Shown here in pieces: positions 1-4,661 of a stretch of DNA of 8,422 bases. Under the pieces are notes generated by a model. That model saw only the letters and a list, made by a program, of their open reading frames with translations, searched no databases and had not been told where the DNA came from. The stretch lies in the NCBI GenBank assembly GCA_027293665.1, contig JAPUFN010000016.1, positions 1 to 8,422 of the forward strand, read 5' to 3'. Origin of the DNA: Gammaproteobacteria bacterium (lineage in GTDB: Bacteria; Pseudomonadota; Gammaproteobacteria; Pseudomonadales; Azotimanducaceae). The position numbers and the translations under genes were made by a program. Each line of letters opens with the position of its first letter. Position 1 is the stretch's first letter.

Positions 1-764
1 ACGAGGAGCTTTTGGAGCTGGTGGAGATGGAGGTACGCGAGCTTCTCGATCAGTACGAGTTTCCGGGGGACGACACGCCGATTGTGTTGGGCAGTGCATT
101 GAAGGCGCTGGAAGGCGAAGACTCGGAGATGGGCAAGCAGAGCGTGAGGAAGTTATTGGAGACGCTCGACGCTTATGTACCGGAGCCGGAGCGACCGATT
201 GATCTGCCGTTTTTGATGCCTATTGAGGATGTATTTTCGATCTCCGGACGCGGCACGGTGGTGACGGGTCGAGTGGACCGAGGGATCATCAAGGTAGGTG
301 ACGAGGTTGAGATTATTGGCATTCGTGAGACGCAGAAGACGACGTGCACGGGTGTGGAGATGTTTCGCAAGCTTCTCGATGAGGGTCGTGCGGGGGAGAA
401 CATTGGTGTTTTGTTGCGTGGAACGAAGCGCGACGATGTGGAGCGTGGTCAGGTTTTGGCGGTGCCGGGATCGATCACGCCGCACACGCAGTTTGAGTCG
501 GAAGTGTATGTGTTGTCGAAGGACGAGGGCGGGCGGCACACGCCGTTTTTCAAGGGCTATCGTCCGCAGTTTTATTTTCGCACGACTGATGTGACGGGCT
601 CGGTGGAGCTTCCTCAGGATGTTGAGATGGTGATGCCTGGGGACAACGTGAAGATGGTGGTGACGCTGATCAGCCCGATTGCGATGGACGAGGGCTTACG
701 CTTTGCGATCCGCGAAGGTGGACGCACCGTTGGCGCCGGCGTCGTCACCAAAGTGGTTGAATGA
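1..764 (+). CDS. tuf: Elongation factor Tu, 3' part (5' end outside window)
   Basis: EF-Tu is the GTPase that carries aminoacyl-tRNA to the ribosomal A site. The first whole codon is at position 3, and 253 residues are visible, from EELLELVEMEVRELL to the TGA at 762-764. By comparison with E. coli EF-Tu (about 394 residues) some 143 residues are missing, including the P-loop, switch regions and NKxD motif. Still present are the G5 motif (GSALKALEG), domain II (IEDVFSISGRGTVVTGRVDRG onward) and domain III (HTPFFKGYRPQFYFRTTDVTG, MPGDNVKMVV, then GLRFAIREGGRTVGAGVVTKVVE). The reading frame is intact. Codon use is odd for this protein: Thr is ACG in 15 of 18 cases, Leu is TTG in 9 of 22, and GGG occurs five times. 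Its place upstream of tRNA-Trp and secE marks it as the tufB-type copy; many proteobacteria have a second copy elsewhere. Confidence 0.98.
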   Translation, partial: EELLELVEMEVRELLDQYEFPGDDTPIVLGSALKALEGEDSEMGKQSVRKLLETLDAYVPEPERPIDLPFLMPIEDVFSISGRGTVVTGRVDRGIIKVGDEVEIIGIRETQKTTCTGVEMFRKLLDEGRAGENIGVLLRGTKRDDVERGQVLAVPGSITPHTQFESEVYVLSKDEGGRHTPFFKGYRPQFYFRTTDVTGSVELPQDVEMVMPGDNVKMVVTLISPIAMDEGLRFAIREGGRTVGAGVVTKVVE

Positions 765-771
765 CTCGAAC
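735..771 (+). repeat. Direct repeat, copy 1: tuf 3' end
   Basis: This copy contains the last nine sense codons of tuf (AGVVTKVVE), the stop codon and seven further bases. It matches 849-885 at 34 of 37 positions; within the 30 bases ending at the stop codon only one base differs (A752 versus G866, a synonymous AAA/AAG change). The two copies are offset by 114 bases, a multiple of three. This copy completes the functional gene. Confidence 0.9.
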
Positions 772-848
772 ACCTTGCCTGGCGTTTGATCCTTTGGGTG
801 TGGGTGGACAGGTCAGGGACGACGCTAAGCAGATCGGCGCAGCCGACT

Positions 849-885
849 GCCGGCGTCGTCACCAAGGTGGTTGAATGAGCCGAAC
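849..885 (+). repeat. Direct repeat, copy 2: displaced tuf 3' end
   Basis: This is a second copy of the tuf tail lying in the non-coding spacer, reading GCC GGC GTC GTC ACC AAG GTG GTT GAA TGA at 849-878 and then a partly matching CGAAC. Clear identity to tuf begins abruptly at 849; upstream of that only weak, gapped resemblance can be argued. The frame from the tuf stop codon to 878 happens to contain no other stop, so read-through would add 28 codons and then repeat the EF-Tu C-terminus, but I see no reason to think it is translated. It looks like a scar of recombination or integration at the tuf 3' end. Confidence 0.88.
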
Positions 886-945
886 CGGACTGTTTGAAAA
901 CATGGTAATTGGGTAAACCCCATAGAGAGATACAGATCCCGAGCG

Positions 946-977
946 TTGACATTACCAGGCACCAACCACGATGTACC
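946..977 (+). promoter_or_regulatory. Possible sigma-70 promoter for tRNA-Trp/secE
   Basis: A perfect -35 hexamer TTGACA lies at 946-951, 67 bases before the tRNA. No good -10 is seen at the ideal spacing. The nearest candidates are GATGTA at 970-975 (18-base spacer) and TGTACC at 972-977 (20-base spacer), both poor. The G+C-rich sequence just downstream (CCGGGCACGG) resembles the discriminator of stringently controlled stable-RNA promoters. The location is sensible, but the weak -10 keeps this tentative. Confidence 0.4.
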
Positions 978-1018
978 GGGCACGGTTGGCACTTGGGGTC
1001 AGCGTTTGGGCCGAGTGA

Positions 1019-1094
<76 letters not shown>

Positions 1095-1116
1095 TAGGTC
1101 GAGTTGAGATTGTCGG

Positions 1117-1491
1117 GTGGCGGTACACAACGCAGCTGAAAGCAAGAGTTCAGCGATGGACGGGCTGAAATGGTTGGTGGTCGTCGCGATCGTCGGCGGA
1201 GGTGTCTTCGGAAATTGGTATTTCGGGGAGGAGTCGCTGTTCTATCGAGTGAGCGCGATGACGGCCCTCGCGGTGGTGGCGGGTCTCATCGGACTGCAGA
1301 CGGCGAAGGGCAGCGCGTTTTGGACGTTGCTCAAGGAAGCCCGCGTGGAGATGCGCAGAGTCGTCTGGCCGACCCGTGAGGAAGCGGTTCAGACGACGCT
1401 CATCGTGCTGCTCCTGCTGGTGATAGTAGCCGCCATTCTGGGACTGCTGGACTATCTGCTCGGCATGTTCGTTTCTTCAGTGATCGGGTGA
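1117..1491 (+). CDS. secE: Preprotein translocase subunit SecE
   Basis: SecE is the clamp-like inner-membrane subunit of the SecYEG channel, through which unfolded proteins are exported. The 124-residue product has three predicted membrane segments at about 19-36, 46-62 and 94-119, the three-segment form of E. coli SecE (127 residues) rather than the one-segment form of many other bacteria. Between the second and third lies the conserved amphipathic helix and hinge, ARVEMRRVVWPTREE (75-89). The GTG at 1117 is chosen because an in-frame TGA at 1105-1107 rules out a longer product and because it gives an N-terminus as long as that of E. coli. The ribosome site is weak (TGAG, eight bases upstream). 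An ATG at 1156 is the alternative start and would remove 13 non-conserved residues. nusG follows after three bases. Confidence 0.96.
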   Translation: MAVHNAAESKSSAMDGLKWLVVVAIVGGGVFGNWYFGEESLFYRVSAMTALAVVAGLIGLQTAKGSAFWTLLKEARVEMRRVVWPTREEAVQTTLIVLLLLVIVAAILGLLDYLLGMFVSSVIG

Positions 1492-1494
1492 GAT

Positions 1495-2028
1495 GTGGCG
1501 AAGCGTTGGTATGTAGTACATGCCTATTCGGGCTATGAGAAGCAGGTGATGCGAGCGCTCAGGGAGCGCATCGAGTTCTCCGGTCTGCAGGACTCCTTCG
1601 GCGAGGTGATGGTGCCTACCGAAGAAGTGGTGGAGATGCGTGCCGGTCAGAAGCGCAGGAGCGAACGCAAGTTCTTCCCGGGCTACGTGCTGGTGGAGAT
1701 GGAACTAAACGACGACACGTGGCATCTGGTAAAGGACACGCCTCGCGTGATGGGCTTCATCGGCGGCAAGGCGGATCATCCGGCACCGCTGACGGATGCG
1801 GAAGCAAATGCGATTCTCGAGCGCGTGGCCGAAGGTAGTGAGAAAGCGACACCGAAGACGGTATTCGAACCCGGCGAGCTCGTCCGCGTCATCGATGGTC
1901 CGTTCAATGACTTCAATGGGGTCGTTGAAGAGGTGAACTACGACAAAAATCGTCTGCATGTCGCCGTGACGATTTTCGGCCGGTCAACGCCGGTGGAACT
2001 TGATTTCGATCAGGTCGAGAAAGGCTGA
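1495..2028 (+). CDS. nusG: Transcription termination/antitermination factor NusG
   Basis: NusG binds the RNA polymerase clamp, suppresses pausing and, through its KOW domain, contacts Rho or ribosomal protein S10, linking transcription with termination or translation. The 177-residue product has the NGN domain at about 3-118 (KRWYVVHAYSGYE, FGEVMVPTEEVVE, RKFFPGYVLVEM at 59-69, PRVMGFIGG) and the KOW domain at about 126-177 (FEPGELVRVIDGPFNDFNGVVEEV, then FGRSTPVELDFDQVEKG). Length and sequence agree with the E. coli protein apart from a slightly shorter N-terminus. The start is a GTG three bases after the secE stop. secE is in the same frame, so no earlier start is possible. The only Shine-Dalgarno-like sequence (GGGTGAG, 1486-1492) lies unusually close, which suggests initiation coupled to secE translation. 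Confidence 0.98.
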   Translation: MAKRWYVVHAYSGYEKQVMRALRERIEFSGLQDSFGEVMVPTEEVVEMRAGQKRRSERKFFPGYVLVEMELNDDTWHLVKDTPRVMGFIGGKADHPAPLTDAEANAILERVAEGSEKATPKTVFEPGELVRVIDGPFNDFNGVVEEVNYDKNRLHVAVTIFGRSTPVELDFDQVEKG

Positions 2029-2050
2029 CGTCAGTAAATTGAATATGAAC

Positions 2051-2104
2051 GCGGGTGGCAGCCCGCAACGGGGAGTGCTGTTGCAGTGGATCGGAGCAAC
2101 GCAC
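2051..2104 (+). promoter_or_regulatory. rplK leader hairpins, probable L1 autoregulatory site
   Basis: Two hairpins lie between nusG and rplK. The first is GCGGG (2051-2055) with CCCGC (2062-2066) around a six-base loop. The second pairs GTGC (2075-2078) with GCAC (2101-2104) and GTTGC (2080-2084) with GCAAC (2096-2100), a nine-pair stem with one bulged T at 2079 and an 11-base loop AGTGGATCGGA. In E. coli L1 represses the rplKA mRNA by binding a structure at this place that mimics its 23S rRNA site. The position and the stem are seen here; the assignment to L1 is inferred. The rplK ribosome site GAGGAG (2117-2122) follows 12 bases after the second stem. I found no convincing promoter in this spacer. 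Confidence 0.6.
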
Positions 2105-2128
2105 GCTTGAACCCACGAGGAGAATCTA

Positions 2129-2560
2129 GTGGCTAAGAAAGTAACAGCCTTTATCAAGCTGCAGGTACCAGCAGGCCAGGCCAACCCGAGCCCACCCGTG
2201 GGTCCGGCGCTCGGTCAGCATGGCGTGAACATCATGGATTTCTGCAAGACATTCAATGCCCAGACGCAAAGTCTCGAGCAGGGGATGCCAACGCCGGTTG
2301 TGATAACCGTTTATGCCGATCGCAGCTTCACCTTCATCACCAAGACACCGCCCGCGTCGGTGCTGCTGCGCAAGGCGGCGAAAATCGACAAAGGCAGCGG
2401 CACGCCGAATACCGAGAAAGTCGGACGGGTCAATCGCGCCCAGCTCGAGGAAATCGCCCAGCTGAAGATGCCTGATCTGACGGCAGCGGACATGGACGCG
2501 GCAGTGCGGACTATCGCGGGAAGCGCACGCAGTGCCGGTATCGAAACGGAGGGCGTTTAA
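2129..2560 (+). CDS. rplK: 50S ribosomal protein L11
   Basis: L11 binds the 1070 region of 23S rRNA at the base of the stalk, takes part in translation-factor GTPase function, and is required for RelA activation on stalled ribosomes. The product has 143 residues, against 142 in E. coli. The N-terminal domain (1 to about 70) carries the proline-rich segment ANPSPPVGPALGQHGVNIMDFCK (18-40), whose prolines at 22-26 form the thiostrepton-contacting surface. The C-terminal RNA-binding domain includes TKTPPASVLLRKAAKI and ends in AGSARSAGIETEGV. The GTG start has a strong ribosome site, GAGGAG six bases upstream, and MAKKV is the family N-terminus. The TAA stop abuts the rplA start directly. Confidence 0.98.
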   Translation: MAKKVTAFIKLQVPAGQANPSPPVGPALGQHGVNIMDFCKTFNAQTQSLEQGMPTPVVITVYADRSFTFITKTPPASVLLRKAAKIDKGSGTPNTEKVGRVNRAQLEEIAQLKMPDLTAADMDAAVRTIAGSARSAGIETEGV

Positions 2561-3256
2561 GTGGCTAAGCTCAGTAAAAAGAGGCGTCTGATCGCTGAAA
2601 AAGTCGATGTGGACAAAGCTTATCCGATCGATGAGGCGGTGAGCCTGCTCAGTGAACTGGCGAAGTCGAAATTTACCGAATCATTCGATGTGTCGGTCAA
2701 TCTGGGCGTGGATCCGCGCAAATCAGACCAGGCCGTACGTGGCGCCACGACACTACCCCACGGCACGGGCAAGACAATCCGCGTTGCAGTGTTTGCGCAG
2801 GGTGAAAACGCGGAGAAAGCGCTCGCGGCTGGCGCGGATCTGGTTGGCTTGGAAGATCTTGGCGAGAAGGTGAAGGCCGGCGAGCTTGATTTCGACGTCG
2901 TAATCGCGACACCCGATGCAATGCGCGTCGTGGGTCAGCTGGGGAAAGTGCTGGGCCCGCGCGGCCTGATGCCGAATCCGAAAACAGGCACCGTGACTCC
3001 GGATGTTGAGACTGCGGTGAAGAACGCCAAATCGGGACAGGTTCAGTTTCGTACCGACAAGGCAGGCATCATTCATGGCAGCGTCGGCCAGGTGGGATTT
3101 GCTAGCGCGAAGATCAAGGAAAATGTTGAAGCCCTGATCGATGACCTGAAAAAGGCGAAGCCCGCAACGGCTAAGGGCATTTACCTCAAGAAGATTACGT
3201 TGTCGACCACCATGGGGCCGGGTCTTGCGATCGACCAGGCGTCACTGGAGGTTTGA
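2561..3256 (+). CDS. rplA: 50S ribosomal protein L1
   Basis: L1 forms the mobile stalk near the E site, helps release deacylated tRNA, and represses its own operon by binding the leader mRNA. The product has 231 residues, against 234 in E. coli. Domain I is formed by the N- and C-terminal parts (KFTESFDVSVNLGVDPRKSDQAVRG; KAGIIHGSVGQVGFASAKIKENV), and domain II is inserted at about 68-160. The family signature LGPRGLMPNPKTGTV is at 131-145. The GTG start follows the rplK stop with no spacer and in the same frame; its ribosome site GGAGGG (2548-2553) lies within the last rplK codons, seven bases away. This arrangement suits coupled, equimolar synthesis of L11 and L1. Confidence 0.98.
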   Translation: MAKLSKKRRLIAEKVDVDKAYPIDEAVSLLSELAKSKFTESFDVSVNLGVDPRKSDQAVRGATTLPHGTGKTIRVAVFAQGENAEKALAAGADLVGLEDLGEKVKAGELDFDVVIATPDAMRVVGQLGKVLGPRGLMPNPKTGTVTPDVETAVKNAKSGQVQFRTDKAGIIHGSVGQVGFASAKIKENVEALIDDLKKAKPATAKGIYLKKITLSTTMGPGLAIDQASLEV

Positions 3257-3283
3257 GTTCGGAAATAGAGATTTGAAGGACCA

Positions 3284-3531
3284 GGCTCGAATGAGCCCGG
3301 TACCGTCAAAAACCGTAGGCGTGCGGCAACCGGACAAGCCGGTTGCTTGGAAGTTTTGCCTGATTGGCAAAATTTCTAGGTGATCAGGATTGCGAAAGTT
3401 GATCGTGCTTAATTTCCTACGCAGACGGTGTTACCTGGATGAGCGTGCGCAGAAATGTGGTCTCGCGAATTGGGTCGCCGTAAAACGGTACGTGACTGGT
3501 AGCAGTCACACGACGGATATCGGCGATATCC
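3284..3531 (+). promoter_or_regulatory. rplJ leader, probable L10-L7/L12 autoregulatory RNA
   Basis: The 288-base spacer 3257-3544 has no gene but much RNA structure. In order: GGCTC (3284-3288) with GAGCC (3293-3297); a perfect eight-pair stem GCAACCGG (3326-3333) with CCGGTTGC (3339-3346); TTTTGCC (3354-3360) with GGCAAAA (3366-3372); GATCA (3382-3386) with TGATC (3400-3404) around a GCGAA-containing loop; and a closing long-range helix CGTAGG (3314-3319) with CCTACG (3416-3421), next to AGACGGTG. In E. coli the rplJ leader binds the L10-L7/L12 complex and blocks rplJ translation. Position, closing helix and length fit that family (Rfam L10 leader); the exact protein-binding stem is not assigned. 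More hairpins follow: CCGT/ACGG (3478-3488), GTGACTG/CAGTCAC (3492-3509) and GGATATC/GATATCC (3515-3531). Confidence 0.75.
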
Positions 3532-3539
3532 AAAAGGAG
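3515..3539 (+). promoter_or_regulatory. Hairpin abutting the rplJ ribosome binding site
   Basis: A perfect seven-pair stem, GGATATC (3515-3521) with GATATCC (3525-3531) around a three-base GGC loop, ends four bases before the AGGAG (3535-3539) that lies five bases ahead of the rplJ ATG. A stable stem this close either keeps the ribosome site exposed or competes with alternative pairing that would mask it. It is the natural output end of the L10 leader switch. Confidence 0.55.
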
Positions 3540-3544
3540 AAACC

Positions 3545-4069
3545 ATGGCATTAAGACTTGCACAGAAACAAGCAATTGTTGCCGAGGTTAACAAAGCCGC
3601 GGCGAGCGCTTTGTCGGCTGTGCTAAGTGATTATCGTGGACTGACCGTAGAAGAGATGACGGCGTTACGCGCGAAAGCGCGTGCCGCTGGCGTCTACCTC
3701 AGGGTCGTGCGCAATTCACTGGCAAAGCGGGCTTTGGCTGGTACCGACTATGAATGTCTCGATGAGGCGTTGGTCGGCCCATCCATGCTGGCGTTCTCGC
3801 AGGAGGATCCCGGATCGGCGGCCAGGCTGCTCAAGGAATATGCAAAGGAATATGACGCGCTTGAAGTCAAAGCGCTTTCCATCGGCGGACAGTTGTTGGC
3901 AGCGGCTGAAATCGATCGGATTGCGATGCTACCGACGTTGGATGGCGCACGGGCAATAATCATGAGCGTGATGCTCGCGCCAATCACCAAGCTGGCTCGT
4001 ACCTTCAACGAGGTGCCCGGCAAACTGGTACGCACACTCGCAGCCGTGCGGGATTCGAAAGAGGCTTAG
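3545..4069 (+). CDS. rplJ: 50S ribosomal protein L10
   Basis: L10 anchors the L7/L12 dimers to 23S rRNA next to L11 and, in complex with them, represses its own mRNA. The product has 174 residues, slightly longer than the 165 of E. coli. The N-terminal RNA-binding domain has the family hallmarks SDYRGLTVEEMTALRAKAR (28-46) and VYLRVVRNSLAKRAL (50-64). The middle region carries LVGPSMLAFSQEDPGSAARLLKEYAK (76-101). The C-terminal helix, from about 135 onward, is where L7/L12 N-terminal domains dock, and the extra length lies mainly there (GKLVRTLAAVRDSKEA). The ATG start has AGGAG five bases upstream. rplL follows after 42 bases. Confidence 0.97.
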   Translation: MALRLAQKQAIVAEVNKAAASALSAVLSDYRGLTVEEMTALRAKARAAGVYLRVVRNSLAKRALAGTDYECLDEALVGPSMLAFSQEDPGSAARLLKEYAKEYDALEVKALSIGGQLLAAAEIDRIAMLPTLDGARAIIMSVMLAPITKLARTFNEVPGKLVRTLAAVRDSKEA

Positions 4070-4111
4070 AGCATTTCAGGTAACAGAACAGATTTTTAGG
4101 AGATAAACGAA

Positions 4112-4492
4112 GTGGCATTGTCAAAAGACGATATTTTGAACGCTATCGCAGAGATGAGCGTTATGGACGTGGTTGAACTTGTTCAATCCATGGAAGACAA
4201 GTTTGGTGTTTCGGCAGCAGCTGCAGTTGCAGCAGCACCTGCAGCAGCAGCGGGAGAAGCTGCTGATGCGGCTGAAGAGCAGACGGAATTCGACGTCATA
4301 CTCACAGGCCCTGGCGAAAAGAAAGTCAATGCCATCAAGGCCGTTCGTGCAATCACAGGTCTTGGCCTGAAAGAAGCCAAGGGGCTGGTTGACGACGCAC
4401 CCTCGGCTATCAAAGAAGGCGTAAGCAAAGACGAAGCAGAGGAATTCAAGAAGCAGTTGGAAGAGGCTGGCGCATCTGTTGAGCTCAAGTAG
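4112..4492 (+). CDS. rplL: 50S ribosomal protein L7/L12
   Basis: L7/L12 forms the flexible ribosomal stalk, present in several copies as dimers on L10, and recruits translation GTPases such as EF-Tu and EF-G. The product has 126 residues (E. coli 121). Residues 1-33 form the dimerising and L10-binding domain (SKDDILNAIAEMSVMDVVELVQSMEDKFGV). Residues 35-57 are the Ala-rich hinge, a few residues longer than in E. coli. Residues 59-126 are the globular factor-binding domain (FDVILTGPGEKKVNAIKAVR, TGLGLKEAKGLVDDAP). The GTG start has AGGAG at 4098-4102, nine bases upstream, after a T-rich stretch. The higher dose needed relative to L10 must come from more frequent translation of this cistron. 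Confidence 0.98.
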   Translation: MALSKDDILNAIAEMSVMDVVELVQSMEDKFGVSAAAAVAAAPAAAAGEAADAAEEQTEFDVILTGPGEKKVNAIKAVRAITGLGLKEAKGLVDDAPSAIKEGVSKDEAEEFKKQLEEAGASVELK

Positions 4493-4516
4493 TCTTAGCT
4501 CACTCATCAGTGCAAC

Positions 4517-4573
4517 AGGCTGGGCTCCCGAGTTGACGGTAAAAGTGTCAGCTGAGGAATTCCGGCCTTTCGT
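4517..4573 (+). terminator. Attenuator-like stem between rplL and rpoB
   Basis: The outer stem AGGCTGG (4517-4523) pairs with CCGGCCT (4562-4568, one G-T pair) and is followed by TTTCG. Nested inside, AGTTGAC (4531-4537) pairs with GTCAGCT (4547-4553) around a nine-base loop. In E. coli this spacer holds a partial terminator that lowers rpoB transcription relative to rplL, and an RNase III cut site. The location fits, but the T-run is only three bases, so it may act as a weak attenuator or an RNase III site rather than a terminator. Confidence 0.45.
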
Positions 4574-4661
4574 CGTTGGGCGAAAAACAGAAATTATTTT
4601 AGCAGTTGGATAACGTCGCTGAGCGACCGGCATCGCCGGTTTCCAAGCGCAGGAGATTCGA

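Larger units (their letters stand above)
765..1018 (+). other. tuf to tRNA-Trp spacer
   Basis: This is a 254-base non-coding stretch. It contains the displaced tuf tail (849-885) and a candidate promoter (-35 at 946-951). I see no convincing open reading frame with a ribosome binding site and no rho-independent terminator: the short GGG-TAAA-CCC inverted repeat near 910-919 has no T-run after it. Transcription from tuf may therefore run on into the tRNA and secE. Confidence 0.6.

Noticed and set aside
1493..1495. ATG overlapping the nusG GTG as the true start
   Set aside because: It is out of frame and its frame stops after seven codons; the GTG at 1495 gives the conserved KRWYVVHAYSGYE N-terminus.
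3257..3310. Promoter for rplJ, from TTGAAG (3273) or TTGAGT (3253)
   Set aside because: No acceptable -10 hexamer at 16-18 bases from either. An rplJ promoter is known in E. coli, but I cannot show one here.
3354..3377. TTTTGCC/GGCAAAA hairpin followed by TTTCT, as a rho-independent terminator after rplA
   Set aside because: Only three G-C pairs and no real T-run; it sits inside the L10 leader fold and is better read as part of that RNA.
4214..4251. GCA/GCAGCAG-rich tract in rplL
   Set aside because: It encodes the normal Ala-rich flexible hinge of L7/L12; not an independent repeat element.
4121..4633. 170-codon minus-strand open frame across rplL and the rplL-rpoB spacer
   Set aside because: It is Cys- and Arg-rich low-complexity sequence produced by the antisense of the Ala-rich L7/L12 hinge; no support for a gene.
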